A program made the translations under genes and the position numbers. From Pseudomonas sp. MYb327 (GTDB lineage Bacteria > Pseudomonadota > Gammaproteobacteria > Pseudomonadales > Pseudomonadaceae), in NCBI RefSeq assembly GCF_040438925.1, contig NZ_CP159258.1, positions 758,001 through 822,000 on the forward strand: a DNA stretch of 64,000 bases. The letters run 5' to 3'. Positions 8,871 through 18,627 of this stretch are shown in pieces (position 1 is the stretch's first letter; each line of letters begins with the position of its first letter). A model generated the notes under the pieces. The model saw only the letters and a program-made list of their open reading frames with translations, was not told the origin of the DNA and did no database searches.

Positions 8871-10161
8871 GGAAGAACTCCAGCATGGCGTCGCTGTTGA
8901 CGCGATAGTTAAGGTTGCCGCAGTGGCCGCCCAGCGGGTAAACGGTCAGGCGGTTGCCAAAAGTCTTGCGCAGGAAACCGAGGTCGCCCGGGCCGAGGAT
9001 CACGTCGTCGGCGTTGTGCATGACGGAGATTTTCGGGCTGTTGTGCAGGTAATCCTCCAGCGCATACAAACTCACCTGGTCGATCAGTTGCAGCAGGCTG
9101 CCGCCGTCAGTGCGGGCGCGCCACATCGGGATCACTTGTTCGGTGATGTAGCAGTCGAAATCGCATTGCAGCGCCCGCTTGAGGTACGGCGTGAGGCTGG
9201 TGCCTTCGGTAATGGGCGTCTTCGGTGGCGTGATCAGGCCGCGACGGTTGATCAGGTCTGACGTGAAGGCAATGTCGGCCGCCGAGAAACGGAACGAGGT
9301 GCCGATCAGCATGGCCATCTGTTCATTGGTCAGGTGCTGCTTGGACTGTTGGAAGTCATAGAGCAGTGCGTCGTTGAGATCGATGTAACCCTTCTGCTGG
9401 AAGTAGCGGGTCAGTTTGTTCAGCACCAGTTCATAGAAGGTGGTGGTGTTGTTGATGCCCTTGACCTCGGTCTGGACCAGTCTGTCCAGGTTGGTGATCG
9501 AGGTGTAGAGATTGACCGGTGGATTGAGCAGCAGCACTTTCTTGAAGTTGAAGCTGCGACGGGTTTCGTCCAGGTGGGCGACGAATGCCGCATCCAGCGC
9601 ACCCAGGCTGTAGCCCGTGAGGTAGTAATCGGTGACCGGCAGTTTCGGGTTTTGCGCCCGCACGGCCTGCATCACGCGGTACATGTCTTCCGCGTCGTCT
9701 TTGGTGATACCGGGCGTTGCAAAACGTGAAGCAGAGCTGATGAAGTCGAAGCTGGTGGGCGACGACAGCTGTACCACGTGATAACCGGCCTGGTAATAGA
9801 GCTTTTTAAGGTATTCGTTGAGGCTGCTGTCATAACGCGCGCCGGTGCCGGCGATCAGGAAGATCAGCGGTGCGGCTTTATCCTGGGTGGCGATGCGGTA
9901 GGTGAGTTTCTTCACCGCCCAAAAGTTGTCCGGTAATTCGAAAGCCCGCTCCGGGCGCAAGGTGAGGCTGCGGTCCGACTGATCGATGTCATCGTCCAGC
10001 GGCAACTCCGGACGCAGGTCCGGCGGCGTCGTGGCAATGGTTGCCTCGAACGGGTTGGTCAAGGGATAGCCATAACTGGCGGCGTCGATATCGACCGCCA
10101 GTGCGGACGCACTCAATATAAGGCCGCCAAACAGGGCGGCGAAGCGCAAGGATCGGAGCAT
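8863..10161 (-). CDS. Exported alpha/beta-hydrolase-fold protein
   Basis: A 432-residue protein with a signal peptide ending near ALA|VD (residue 22). The nucleophile elbow GYSLG has Ser185, the likely acid is in MHNADDVILG and the likely base His is in PLGGHCGN near the C-terminus, giving a plausible catalytic triad. Pseudomonas homologues are often mislabelled serine/threonine protein kinase, but I see no kinase motif. The start at ATG 10161 is favoured over an in-frame codon 126 bases upstream because the signal peptide begins there. It overlaps mlaA by 8 bases, so a role in envelope lipid handling is an inference from context. Substrate unknown. Confidence 0.8.
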   Translation of the reverse strand: MLRSLRFAALFGGLILSASALAVDIDAASYGYPLTNPFEATIATTPPDLRPELPLDDDIDQSDRSLTLRPERAFELPDNFWAVKKLTYRIATQDKAAPLIFLIAGTGARYDSSLNEYLKKLYYQAGYHVVQLSSPTSFDFISSASRFATPGITKDDAEDMYRVMQAVRAQNPKLPVTDYYLTGYSLGALDAAFVAHLDETRRSFNFKKVLLLNPPVNLYTSITNLDRLVQTEVKGINNTTTFYELVLNKLTRYFQQKGYIDLNDALLYDFQQSKQHLTNEQMAMLIGTSFRFSAADIAFTSDLINRRGLITPPKTPITEGTSLTPYLKRALQCDFDCYITEQVIPMWRARTDGGSLLQLIDQVSLYALEDYLHNSPKISVMHNADDVILGPGDLGFLRKTFGNRLTVYPLGGHCGNLNYRVNSDAMLEFFRG

Positions 10162-10385
10162 GACTAAATCCCTTAGAAAAGGTGCCGAATTAAGTTCGCA
10201 GGCTATGACCACCGGATTTGTGCCTAAGTGCCACGCATCGGCACCAAACAGGCCTAATTTCGAAGTAATAGTAGCTGGACGATACACTTTGCAGTGATTG
10301 AATGACTAGTTAACTGTTGTTAGCGCTTGCGTAAGGCTGTCGGGGGATTAAGCTGGCCGCCGTTTTTCGCTTTTTGGAGTGCTCC

Positions 10386-10754
10386 ATGTCCCGCCGTTTG
10401 CCCGTGATTCTGCTGCTCGTTTTGCTGCCGTTATGGCTGGCCGCCAGTTATGGCGCGCGTTATGGCTTCATGGAAGATGCGCAGTGGGTCGGCATCTGCG
10501 TAGATGACGCAAGTCGCTGGGAATGTCAGGTGCGCTCGAACCTGGGGCTGATGATTCACTTCCAGGTGTTGGGCTGGGGTGCGTTGGCGGCTGCCGTGAT
10601 CGGCTTTTTGCTGCCGGGCCGGGCAGGGTGGTGGCTGGCGGTGTTGGCGCTGGTGTTCGGGTTTCCGGCGCTGGCGTTGTATAACACGACGATGGCAGTG
10701 TTTGCGGTAGTGATTGCGGGGTTGCGGTTGGTCAGGGCGCCTCGTAGCGCCTGA
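10386..10754 (+). CDS. Small hypothetical membrane protein
   Basis: A 122-residue protein that I do not recognise. The ATG at 10386 follows a GGAG ribosome site. It begins MSRRLPVILLLVLLPLWLAA, a hydrophobic segment that may be an uncleaved anchor. After a loop with two cysteines (GICVDDASRWECQ), two more hydrophobic segments follow at about residues 60-80 and 84-112. Three membrane passes are likely. It lies alone, divergent from the hydrolase-mlaA pair and followed by a REP element. Confidence 0.7.
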   Translation: MSRRLPVILLLVLLPLWLAASYGARYGFMEDAQWVGICVDDASRWECQVRSNLGLMIHFQVLGWGALAAAVIGFLLPGRAGWWLAVLALVFGFPALALYNTTMAVFAVVIAGLRLVRAPRSA

Positions 10755-10764
10755 TAGTCAGCTT

Positions 10765-10850
10765 TCGCGAGCAGGCTCGCACATTTGATCTACGTCGCAC
10801 AGGGATTGCGTTCACTGAAGATCTACTGTGGAGCGAGCCTGCTCGCGATG
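10765..10850. repeat. REP palindrome pair, family GAGCGAGCCTGCTCGC
   Basis: Arms TCGCGAGCAGGCTCGC and GGAGCGAGCCTGCTCGCGA enclose about 50 bases between two convergent genes. This is a different REP family from the one around the gcl operon. Confidence 0.88.
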
Positions 10851-10872
10851 GGCCATTAACTTCGCTGAACGG

Positions 10873-12426
10873 TTAAGCCTTGCGAATTCGAAGGCAGCGC
10901 CACAACGCAACAACCATCAATACACTCACCAGCGCCCATCCCCAGGCCTGCTGATTCTGCAAACCTTCACGAAACAGCTGCGGCGCAACGCTGGCGCCGA
11001 TGATGAAGGTCAACAGGGCGATCTCCCGGCGCGGCACACTCACCGGACGGCACAGGTAAACGAGCGCTGGCACGATGAACGCGACGCTCGGGAAGCTACG
11101 GTAACGCGGGTCGAATACCAGCTCCAGCATCGTCACCGCTGCGGCAAAACCTGCCACTGCGAGGATCCAGCCCGCTCGACGCTCCAGCACGTTGAATGCC
11201 CATCCACGCCAACCGGTACGAGGGCTCAACGTCAGCGCTGCATGGGCCAGTACCAACACATTCAACGCGGTCAGCAATGCGACCCACAGCCACTCACTAG
11301 CAAAACGTGTGGTAACCCGTGCCAGATCGCCCCATGCACCGATCGAGCAAGCGGCCAGTGCGCCCAGCAGTGGCAGCACCAGCGCAGCGCGAGTGCTGCG
11401 TACACGTCCACCGAGAATCAGTGTGCCAAGGAAGATAAACCCGCCAACCACCAGCCACTGCGACCAGTACGGCACGTTCGACACCGGGCCGGCCAGCACG
11501 CCCTTGTCCTGACGATCGGCATCGAACAGCCCCCAGTAACCACCGACCGCACCCTCGCTGGCGCGTTTCCACGGTTGGTCGAAGGCTTCGATGAGGTTGT
11601 AGTGCCAGCCTTGCTGTTCGGCCATGGCGACAAAACCGCGAATGAATTTCGCTTCATTGACCCGACTCGGCAGCGCCGTTTCACGCTGGCGGCCTTCGCT
11701 CGGCCAGCCGGTTTCACCAATCATCACGTCCTTGGGCGCGAATTTATTACCGAACACTTGGCGCACTTCGGCCACATGATGCAGCGCGGCGTCGATGTTC
11801 GACGGATCATCTTCCCAGTACGGCAGCAAATGGATGGTCAGGAAATCCACGGCCGGTGCGATTTCCGGATGCTTGAGCCAAAACTCCCAGACGTCGGCAT
11901 AAGTGACAGGTTGTTTGACCTGGCTTTTGACTTTGTTAATGAGCTTCGCCAGTTGCGCGCCAGTAACTTCCTTGCGCAACAGGGTTTCGTTGCCGACGAT
12001 GACGGCGGTGACCACATCCGGGTTGGCGTTGGCCGAGGCGATCAGCAGGTCCACTTCCTTCTCAGTGTCCACCGGGTTGCTGTTGACCCAGGAACCAATC
12101 ATCAGCTTCAAGCCGTGCTTACGCGCCAGTTCAGGCAGCGCGCCGAGGCCGGTCATAGAGTAAGTGCGGATGCACTCGAAGCTTTTGGACAGCAACGCAA
12201 GATCGGCGTCCATGCGCTCGGGACGCAAATTGAACGGTACGTCGAACGGCGACTGGTCCTTGTCGAACGGAGTGTAAGAGGCGCATTGCAACTTGTGCGT
12301 CGCGCTGGCGGCGTCCGGCAGAATCACCGGTTTACCGAGGCCGTACCAAAAGCCGCCGAGGGCAAACAGCCCCAGCAGGCAGGCGAATAGATAAGCAAAA
12401 AAAGGGAAGCGGGACGTCGCGGGCAT
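10873..12426 (-). CDS. GH17-type beta-glucan glycosidase/transglycosylase with membrane domain
   Basis: A 517-residue protein. An N-terminal membrane anchor (residues 10-30) precedes a glycoside hydrolase family 17 domain. The acid/base Glu147 lies in VIVGNETLL and the nucleophile Glu238 in MIGETGWPS. From about residue 300 the sequence becomes a multi-span membrane region of several hydrophobic segments and ends with the basic tail CLRIRKA. GH17 proteins of proteobacteria act on beta-1,3-glucans, often as glucosyltransferases, so a part in periplasmic glucan modification is plausible. Start ATG 12426 is preferred over an in-frame codon 78 bases upstream because the anchor begins there. Confidence 0.83.
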   Translation of the reverse strand: MPATSRFPFFAYLFACLLGLFALGGFWYGLGKPVILPDAASATHKLQCASYTPFDKDQSPFDVPFNLRPERMDADLALLSKSFECIRTYSMTGLGALPELARKHGLKLMIGSWVNSNPVDTEKEVDLLIASANANPDVVTAVIVGNETLLRKEVTGAQLAKLINKVKSQVKQPVTYADVWEFWLKHPEIAPAVDFLTIHLLPYWEDDPSNIDAALHHVAEVRQVFGNKFAPKDVMIGETGWPSEGRQRETALPSRVNEAKFIRGFVAMAEQQGWHYNLIEAFDQPWKRASEGAVGGYWGLFDADRQDKGVLAGPVSNVPYWSQWLVVGGFIFLGTLILGGRVRSTRAALVLPLLGALAACSIGAWGDLARVTTRFASEWLWVALLTALNVLVLAHAALTLSPRTGWRGWAFNVLERRAGWILAVAGFAAAVTMLELVFDPRYRSFPSVAFIVPALVYLCRPVSVPRREIALLTFIIGASVAPQLFREGLQNQQAWGWALVSVLMVVALWRCLRIRKA

Positions 12427-12769
12427 GGTCAGGCCGTCTGGGAGCAAAGCGGCGCATGTTACCTGCATTTGCCCCGCGCTTGGTGCCTTGCATGATTTTG
12501 ACATGCAAAGTTCGGGCGGATCGGCCGGTGCGTTGGCGCTGTCGCTGACTCATGGCGTTCTGATGTCGTTTCTCGATGCCTTGAGGTCGTTGGCAGAGCA
12601 GGTCTCCATGGGCGTCAGGTTGATTATCGGAGGCGTCAGTACCCTCGTTGATATCGCGCTGATGATCGATCGAGTTTGCGGGTGGGGCGCGATGGGGGCG
12701 CTGTGCACCATAACTATACGTTGACGCGACTCGGCATCCGTCGAGCGCAGCACTTTCGGGGAAGTAACG
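12427..12769. other. Intergenic region between GH17 gene and betaine-binding gene
   Basis: This 343-bp divergent promoter region holds no gene I can support. A 53-codon reading frame at 12563-12724 lacks a ribosome site and resembles nothing known to me. A GGGGAAG ribosome site for the next gene is at the right end. Confidence 0.5.
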
Positions 12770-13621
12770 ATGAAGATGCGACGACTTTTAGGCGCAGGTG
12801 CCGCTCTGGTGCTTGCGATTGGCTCCACATTCGCCAATGCCGAAAACAAAACCCTGAGCATCGGTTACGTTGACGGCTGGTCCGACAGCGTGGCGACCAC
12901 TCATGTGGCCGCTGAAGTAATCAAGCAGAAGCTGGGTTATGACGTGAAGCTGCAAGCCGTCGCCACCGGGATCATGTGGCAGGGCGTGGCTACCGGCAAA
13001 CTCGACGCCATGCTGTCGGCCTGGCTGCCGGTGACCCACGGCGATTACTGGGCCAAGAACAAGGATCAGGTCGTCGACTACGGCCCGAATTTCAAGGATG
13101 CCAAGATCGGCTTGATCGTTCCGGATTACGTGAAGGCCAAGTCGCTTGAAGACCTGAAAACCGACGACAGCTTCAAGAAACGCATTGTCGGCATCGACGC
13201 CGGTTCAGGCGTAATGCTCAAGACCGAGCAGGCAATCAAGGATTACGACCTGACCGGTTATCAACTCAAGGCCAGTTCCGGCGCCGGCATGATTGCCGAG
13301 CTGACCCGTGCCGAGAAGAAAAACGAATCCATTGCTGTCACCGGTTGGGTGCCGCACTGGATGTTCGCCAAGTGGAAGCTGCGCTTCCTCGAAGACCCGA
13401 AAGGCGTATATGGCGCGGCTGAAACCGTGAACAGCATCGGTAGCAAAGAGCTGGCGACCAAGGCACCGGAAGTGGCCAAGTTCCTGAAGAACTTCCAGTG
13501 GGCTTCCAAAGACGAAATCGGCGAGGTCATGCTGGCGATCCAGGAAGGCGCCAAGCCTGATGCAGCGGCGAAGGATTGGGTAGCCAAACACCCGGAGCGC
13601 GTGGCTGACTGGATCAAGTAA
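12770..13621 (+). CDS. betX: Glycine betaine/choline-type ABC transporter substrate-binding protein
   Basis: A 283-residue periplasmic binding protein of the OpuAC type. The signal peptide ends at FANA|EN (residue 24). The mature part starts LSIGYVDGWSDSVATTHVAA and contains GIMWQGVATGKLDAMLSAWLP, typical of betaine-family receptors. No permease or ATPase genes are adjacent, so it is an orphan receptor that must use a transporter encoded elsewhere. In P. aeruginosa the equivalent orphan next to the DUF485-actP pair is BetX, a glycine betaine receptor, as I recall; that synteny is the reason for the symbol. The exact ligand is inferred, not shown. Confidence 0.83.
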   Translation: MKMRRLLGAGAALVLAIGSTFANAENKTLSIGYVDGWSDSVATTHVAAEVIKQKLGYDVKLQAVATGIMWQGVATGKLDAMLSAWLPVTHGDYWAKNKDQVVDYGPNFKDAKIGLIVPDYVKAKSLEDLKTDDSFKKRIVGIDAGSGVMLKTEQAIKDYDLTGYQLKASSGAGMIAELTRAEKKNESIAVTGWVPHWMFAKWKLRFLEDPKGVYGAAETVNSIGSKELATKAPEVAKFLKNFQWASKDEIGEVMLAIQEGAKPDAAAKDWVAKHPERVADWIK

Positions 13622-13642
13622 TTACATAGAGCACGCTTGACC

Positions 13643-13731
13643 CTGTGGGAGCGAGCCTGCTCGCGAAGCGGTCTGTCAGTTGACCAAGATGTCGACTGAC
13701 CTGACGGCTTCGCGAGCAGGCTCGCTCCCGC
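13643..13731. repeat. REP palindrome pair, family GTGGGAGCGAGCCTGCTCGC
   Basis: Arms TGTGGGAGCGAGCCTGCTCG and CGAGCAGGCTCGCTCCCG flank about 45 bases, just after the binding-protein stop codon. Confidence 0.9.
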
Positions 13732-13861
13732 ATTTATTTATTCTTGCTGGATTTTGGCAAATACGTCATGTCGTTCTAATACTAAGGTCGTCTGGAACCT
13801 GCCCCGCAGCCGCATACAGTGGATACGTTCCAACTAAATCTGTGCTGCGAGGATAAAAACA

Positions 13862-14173
13862 ATGAACGACAGCATTTACCTCTCGATTCAAAACAGCCCG
13901 CGCTTCAAGGAGCTGGTTAGCAAGAGGGAACGATTCGCCTGGATTCTTTCGGCGATCATGCTAGGGCTTTACTCCGGATTCATCCTTTTGATTGCTTACG
14001 GGCCGCATGTACTGGGGGCGAAAATCAGCCCTGAGTCATCGATTACCTGGGGCATTCCGATCGGTGTCGGGCTGATTGTTTCGGCTTTCATACTGACCGG
14101 TATTTACGTGCGACGCGCCAATGGCGAGTTCGACGACCTGAACAATGCGATTCTCAAGGAGGCTCAGCAATGA
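13862..14173 (+). CDS. yjcH: DUF485 membrane protein (YjcH-like), acetate permease partner
   Basis: A 103-residue protein with two hydrophobic spans (about residues 28-52 and 62-85), the DUF485 layout. It begins [20 protein letters not shown], and the segment [20 protein letters not shown] is characteristic. It overlaps actP in an ATGA junction, so the two are translated together. YjcH homologues nearly always precede ActP; a subunit or assembly role is assumed but not established. The ATG at 13862 follows a GAGGA ribosome site. Confidence 0.92.
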   Translation: MNDSIYLSIQNSPRFKELVSKRERFAWILSAIMLGLYSGFILLIAYGPHVLGAKISPESSITWGIPIGVGLIVSAFILTGIYVRRANGEFDDLNNAILKEAQQ

Positions 14174-15828
14174 TCCGGCGTCTAATGGCTCTTCTGAGCA
14201 TCGCAGCCTTCGCACCGGGCGCCTGGGCGGCTGACGCCCTGACCGGCGCCGTACAGAAACAACCGCTCAACGTGTCCGCGATTCTGATGTTCGTCGCATT
14301 CGTTGGCGCGACCCTGTGCATCACCTATTGGGCGTCCAAGAAAAACAAGTCGGCCTCCGACTACTATGCGGCGGGCGGCAAGATCACCGGTTTCCAGAAC
14401 GGTCTGGCGATTGCCGGTGACTATATGTCCGCGGCGTCCTTCCTGGGTATTTCCGCGCTGGTGTTCACCTCTGGCTACGATGGCCTGATCTACTCGATCG
14501 GCTTCCTGGTGGGCTGGCCGATCATTCTGTTCCTGATCGCTGAGCGCCTGCGTAACCTGGGTAAATACACCTTTGCCGACGTGGCGTCCTATCGCCTCGG
14601 GCAAACCCAGATCCGCTCGCTGTCCGCTTGCGGTTCGCTGGTGGTGGTGGCGTTCTACCTGATCGCGCAAATGGTTGGTGCGGGTAAGCTGATCCAGTTG
14701 CTGTTCGGTCTCGACTACCACGTAGCGGTGATCCTGGTCGGTATCCTCATGTGCATGTACGTGCTCTTCGGCGGCATGCTGGCAACCACCTGGGTACAGA
14801 TCATCAAGGCTGTCCTGCTGCTGTCCGGCGCTTCGTTCATGGCGCTGATGGTGATGAAGCACGTCAACTTCGACTTCAACATGCTGTTCTCCGAGGCGAT
14901 CAAGGTTCACCCGAAAGGTGAAGCGATCATGAGCCCGGGCGGTCTGGTGAAAGATCCGATCTCGGCGTTCTCCCTGGGTCTGGCGCTGATGTTCGGTACC
15001 GCTGGCCTGCCGCACATTCTGATGCGCTTCTTCACCGTAAGTGACGCAAAAGAAGCTCGCAAGAGCGTGCTGTACGCAACCGGCTTCATTGGTTACTTCT
15101 ATATCCTGACCTTCATCATCGGCTTCGGCGCGATTCTGCTGGTCAGCACCAACCCGGCTTTCAAAGATGCGGCTGGCGCGCTGTTGGGCGGTAACAACAT
15201 GGCGGCGGTGCACCTGGCCAACGCGGTCGGTGGCAGTATCTTCCTGGGCTTCATCTCGGCGGTAGCGTTCGCGACCATCCTGGCGGTGGTTGCCGGTCTG
15301 ACCCTGGCCGGTGCTTCGGCGGTGTCCCACGACCTGTACGCCAGCGTGATCAAGAAGGGCAAGGCTAACGAGAAGGACGAGATTCGCGTCTCGAAAATCA
15401 CCACCATCGCTCTGGCGGTGTTGGCGATCGGCCTGGGCATCCTGTTCGAAAGCCAGAACATCGCGTTCATGGTGGGCCTGGCATTCTCCATCGCGGCGAG
15501 CTGCAACTTCCCGGTTCTGCTGCTTTCCATGTACTGGAAAAAGTTGACCACTCGCGGTGCGATGATCGGTGGCTGGATGGGGTTGATCAGTGCTGTGGGC
15601 CTGATGATCCTTGGCCCAACCATCTGGGTGCAGATCCTGCATCACGAGAAGGCTATCTTCCCGTATGAGTACCCGGCGCTGTTCTCGATGATCATTGCTT
15701 TTGTCGGGATCTGGTTCTTCTCGGTAACTGACAAGTCCACTGCTGCGGACAATGAGCGGGCGCTGTTCTTCCCGCAATTCGTTCGCTCGCAGACAGGTCT
15801 GGGTGCCAGTGGGGCGGTTTCGCACTAA
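14170..15828 (+). CDS. actP: Cation/acetate symporter ActP
   Basis: A 552-residue sodium:solute symporter that takes up acetate, and probably glycolate and similar short monocarboxylates. It has a signal-like first segment ending AWAADAL, then about thirteen membrane spans. Family landmarks are [39 protein letters not shown] and [20 protein letters not shown]. The start overlaps the DUF485 stop by four bases. In pseudomonads this pair is controlled by the CrbS-CrbR two-component system; I did not identify its site with certainty. A strong terminator follows. Confidence 0.96.
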   Translation: MIRRLMALLSIAAFAPGAWAADALTGAVQKQPLNVSAILMFVAFVGATLCITYWASKKNKSASDYYAAGGKITGFQNGLAIAGDYMSAASFLGISALVFTSGYDGLIYSIGFLVGWPIILFLIAERLRNLGKYTFADVASYRLGQTQIRSLSACGSLVVVAFYLIAQMVGAGKLIQLLFGLDYHVAVILVGILMCMYVLFGGMLATTWVQIIKAVLLLSGASFMALMVMKHVNFDFNMLFSEAIKVHPKGEAIMSPGGLVKDPISAFSLGLALMFGTAGLPHILMRFFTVSDAKEARKSVLYATGFIGYFYILTFIIGFGAILLVSTNPAFKDAAGALLGGNNMAAVHLANAVGGSIFLGFISAVAFATILAVVAGLTLAGASAVSHDLYASVIKKGKANEKDEIRVSKITTIALAVLAIGLGILFESQNIAFMVGLAFSIAASCNFPVLLLSMYWKKLTTRGAMIGGWMGLISAVGLMILGPTIWVQILHHEKAIFPYEYPALFSMIIAFVGIWFFSVTDKSTAADNERALFFPQFVRSQTGLGASGAVSH

Positions 15829-15865
15829 GGCTTCGGATTTGGTTATGTAAATTGCGGTAAACAGA

Positions 15866-15899
15866 AATGCCCTGGTCGAGAGACCGGGGCATTTTTTTT
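15866..15899 (+). terminator. Rho-independent terminator of actP
   Basis: The hairpin AATGCCCYGGTC / GACCGGGGCATT is followed by eight T. The CGGGGC|ATTTTTTT junction (15885-15898) matches the layout used by the two IS copies but is empty here. Confidence 0.92.
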
Positions 15900-16003
15900 G
15901 TTCGCTGATCGCCCTGTATCTGAAAAGGGTGTGGCGCGGCGATCCGAATTGGCCGTGAAGGTGGCCTGGCGGCCTACTTGCGATTACGGATGTACCCAAT
16001 CCC

Positions 16004-16095
16004 TGTAGGAGCTGGCCTGCCAGCGATGGCGGTGTGTCAGGTGGCGCATGAACGCCTGAAGCGACGCAATCGCTGGCAGTTCAGCTCCTACAGGG
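16004..16095. repeat. REP palindrome pair
   Basis: Arms TGTAGGAGCTGGCCTGCCAG and CTGGCAGTTCAGCTCCTACA lie between the actP and gltA terminators. One arm carries a base change that weakens the stem. Confidence 0.85.
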
Positions 16096-16167
16096 GAAAT
16101 GCGTACAAGCTCCCGACCATGTTGGCCGATAGGCCGCCTCGCGGTGTTTCGAGAGGTCAGGCACAAA

Positions 16168-16204
16168 CAAAAACGGCCTCTATATAAATAGAGGCCGTTT
16201 CCGA
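16168..16204 (-). terminator. Rho-independent terminator of gltA
   Basis: On the minus strand the stem AACGGCCTCTAT / ATAGAGGCCGTT has a short AT loop and ends in a T run. It lies about 30 bases beyond the gltA stop codon. Confidence 0.9.
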
Positions 16205-16234
16205 TGCAACCCAGACGTTATCGCAAGACAAGTC

Positions 16235-17524
16235 TTACTTGCGGTCTTCCAGCTTGGTGATGTCGCGCGACTCGTAGCCGGTGTACAGCTGGCGAGGACG
16301 GCCAATCTTGTAAGGGCTGGAGAGCATTTCTTTCCAGTGGGAGATCCAGCCAACGGTCCGCGCCAGGGCGAAGATCACGGTGAACATGCTGGTTGGAATG
16401 CCGATCGCCTTGAGGATGATCCCCGAGTAGAAGTCGACGTTCGGGTACAGCGAGCGTTCGATGAAGTACGGGTCGGTCAGGGCGATCTCTTCCAGGCGCA
16501 TGGCCAGTTCGAGTTGCGGATCGTTGTTGATGCCCAGTTCTTTCAGTACTTCGTCGCAGGTCTGCTTCATGACCGTTGCGCGCGGATCGCGGTTTTTATA
16601 AACGCGGTGACCGAAGCCCATCAGTTTGAACGGATCGTTCTTGTCCTTGGCCTTGGCGATGTACTTGTCGATGTTGGAAACATCGCCAATTTCATCGAGC
16701 ATGGTCAGAACGGCTTCGTTCGCGCCGCCGTGGGCAGGGCCCCACAGTGCAGCGATGCCGGCGGCGATACAGGCGAACGGGTTGGCACCCGAAGAGCCCG
16801 CCAGACGAACGGTTGAAGTCGATGCGTTCTGCTCGTGGTCGGCGTGGAGGATGAAAATCCGGTCCATGGCCTTGGCGAGCACCGGGCTGATCGGTTTGAT
16901 CTCGCACGGCGTGTTGAACATCATGTGCAGGAAGTTTTCCGCGTACGTCAGGTCGTTGCGCGGGTACATCATGGGTTGGCCCATGGAGTACTTGTAAACC
17001 ATCGCTGCCAGGGTCGGCATCTTGGCAACCAGGCGGATCGCGGAGATTTCGCGATGCTGCGGGTTATTGATGTCGAGGGAGTCGTGGTAAAAGGCCGAGA
17101 GGGCACCGACTACGCCGCACATGACGGCCATCGGGTGGGCGTCGCGACGGAAGCCGTTGAAGAAGGTCTTCAACTGCTCGTGAACCATGGTGTGGTTTTT
17201 CACGGTGCTGACGAACTGGGCCTTCTGCTCTGCGGTCGGCAATTCGCCGTTGAGCAGCAGATAGCAGGTTTCCAGATAGTCCGACTTTTCAGCCAGCTGT
17301 TCGATCGGGTAACCGCGGTGCAACAAGATGCCGTTGTCACCGTCAATATAGGTGATCTTCGACTCGCAGGAAGCGGTCGACATGAAACCAGGGTCAAAGG
17401 TGAAGCGGCCCGTGGCCGTCAGACCCCGAACATCGATAACATCGGGACCAACGGTGCCGGTTAAAATGGGCAGCTCGACGGGGGCTGCGCCCTCGATGAT
17501 CAACTGCGCTTTTTTGTCAGCCAT
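16235..17524 (-). CDS. gltA: Citrate synthase
   Basis: A 429-residue type II citrate synthase that condenses acetyl-CoA with oxaloacetate. Active-site segments are [16 protein letters not shown] (His), [18 protein letters not shown] (His and Arg) and [16 protein letters not shown] (Asp). The N-terminal beta domain, residues 1-50, is characteristic of the hexameric, NADH-sensitive enzyme of Gram-negative bacteria. Start ATG at 17524 has an AGGAGG-like site upstream. It is divergent from sdhC, as in other Pseudomonas. Confidence 0.98.
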   Translation of the reverse strand: MADKKAQLIIEGAAPVELPILTGTVGPDVIDVRGLTATGRFTFDPGFMSTASCESKITYIDGDNGILLHRGYPIEQLAEKSDYLETCYLLLNGELPTAEQKAQFVSTVKNHTMVHEQLKTFFNGFRRDAHPMAVMCGVVGALSAFYHDSLDINNPQHREISAIRLVAKMPTLAAMVYKYSMGQPMMYPRNDLTYAENFLHMMFNTPCEIKPISPVLAKAMDRIFILHADHEQNASTSTVRLAGSSGANPFACIAAGIAALWGPAHGGANEAVLTMLDEIGDVSNIDKYIAKAKDKNDPFKLMGFGHRVYKNRDPRATVMKQTCDEVLKELGINNDPQLELAMRLEEIALTDPYFIERSLYPNVDFYSGIILKAIGIPTSMFTVIFALARTVGWISHWKEMLSSPYKIGRPRQLYTGYESRDITKLEDRK

Positions 17525-17887
17525 GTGGCCTCCTATTTATGCTTGAAATCATCAGACAGACCCCCCACGCAGGGCCCGCACCACTATAGTGAGATAAATT
17601 CGAATGTCAATTTGCCTAAAGTCTTGCTCCAGAAGGCTTTAACCGCACTTTTTTCTCGAAATTGCCTGCCGTTTACGCCTTTTATGTCAGTTGTGCAATC
17701 AGCTGTTTGGGTGAGGTCTTTGCGTTGTCATTAGTAGCCTAACTGTCTATACTCGGCAGCCGACCGCCAAGGGCTTTTGGGCTTGCTTTATTGGGGGTCG
17801 CCTCCCTGGGTGGTGGTTACCTGACCAGTGCACTCCCCAACAACTTTGCCCTGATTGTTAGGGGCTCTTCAGTGTGAAAAAAAAGCC
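17525..17887. promoter_or_regulatory. Divergent gltA / sdhC promoter region
   Basis: This 363-bp region is more AT-rich than its surroundings and holds no gene. It must contain the gltA promoter and the main promoter of the sdh-suc genes, about 11 kb in the other direction. I could not fix the promoter elements by eye. Confidence 0.6.
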
Positions 17888-18262
17888 GTGAAAAGCCAAC
17901 GACCTGTAAACCTAGACCTAAGGACCATCAAACTCCCAGTCACTGCTTACACGTCCATTCTTCACCGTATCTCCGGTGTCATCCTCTTCGTGTGCCTTGC
18001 CATCATGCTTTACGCATTGGACAAGTCGCTGAGCTCCGAGGAAGGCTTCGGTCAGGTGAAAGCGTGTCTGACCAGTCCGCTAGCCAAGCTAGTGATTTGG
18101 GGCATCCTGTCCGCTCTGCTGTATCACTTGGTTGCCGGTGTGCGCCACTTGATCATGGACATGGGCATCGGTGAGACGCTGGAAGGCGGCAAGCTGGGCT
18201 CGAAAATCGTTATCGCCGTTTCCGTGGTGGTAATCGTTCTGGCAGGAGTTTGGATATGGTAA
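17888..18262 (+). CDS. sdhC: Succinate dehydrogenase cytochrome b556 subunit
   Basis: A 124-residue membrane anchor of complex II. The start is the GTG at 17888 (KSQRPVNLDLRTIKLPVTAY), which matches Pseudomonas SdhC; no ATG is available in frame. The family signature RPVNLDL...SILHRISGV at residues 5-32 includes the quinone-site Ser and Arg. The heme-ligand His lies in LYHLVAGVRHLIMD. Three membrane spans are visible. It overlaps sdhD by 7 bases. It binds heme b with SdhD and passes electrons to ubiquinone. Confidence 0.95.
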   Translation: MKSQRPVNLDLRTIKLPVTAYTSILHRISGVILFVCLAIMLYALDKSLSSEEGFGQVKACLTSPLAKLVIWGILSALLYHLVAGVRHLIMDMGIGETLEGGKLGSKIVIAVSVVVIVLAGVWIW

Positions 18263-18624
18263 CTAACGTCACGAACCTGTCGCGTTCGGGCCTCTATGAC
18301 TGGATGGCGCAACGTGTGTCTGCGGTCGTTCTCGCGGCTTACTTCATTTTCCTGATCGGATACGTCGTGGCCCATCCTGGCCTCGAGTACGCCCAATGGC
18401 ATGAACTGTTCGCCAATAACTGGATGCGTATCTTCAGTCTCCTGGCCCTCGTTGCCCTCGGCGCTCACGCCTGGGTCGGCATGTGGACCATCGCGACCGA
18501 CTACCTGACGCCAATGGCGTTCGGCAAGTCCGCGACTGCTATACGTTTCCTTTTCCAGGCAGTATGCGGCGTTGCGATGTTCGCTTACTTCGTCTGGGGT
18601 GTGCAGATTCTCTGGGGTATCTGA
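18256..18624 (+). CDS. sdhD: Succinate dehydrogenase membrane anchor subunit
   Basis: A 122-residue second anchor of complex II with three membrane spans. The start at ATG 18256 overlaps the sdhC stop (ATGGTAA). The conserved LYDWMAQRVSAVVLAAYFIF lies near residue 15, and the heme-side His is in LVALGAHAWVGMWTIATDYL. It ends four bases before sdhA. With SdhC it forms the quinone-binding site. Confidence 0.95.
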   Translation: MVTNVTNLSRSGLYDWMAQRVSAVVLAAYFIFLIGYVVAHPGLEYAQWHELFANNWMRIFSLLALVALGAHAWVGMWTIATDYLTPMAFGKSATAIRFLFQAVCGVAMFAYFVWGVQILWGI

Positions 18625-18627
18625 GTC

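Noticed and set aside
8863..10161. Protein kinase annotation often given to homologues of this gene
   Set aside because: No glycine loop, no HRD or DFG motif; the GYSLG elbow and late Asp and His fit an alpha/beta hydrolase.
12563..12724. A 53-codon frame upstream of the betaine-binding gene
   Set aside because: No ribosome site, no hydrophobic or domain pattern, and it overlaps the likely promoter region.
14182..15999. A 605-codon minus-strand frame opposite actP
   Set aside because: Composition is His/Gln/Arg-rich, typical of an antisense reading of a membrane protein gene.
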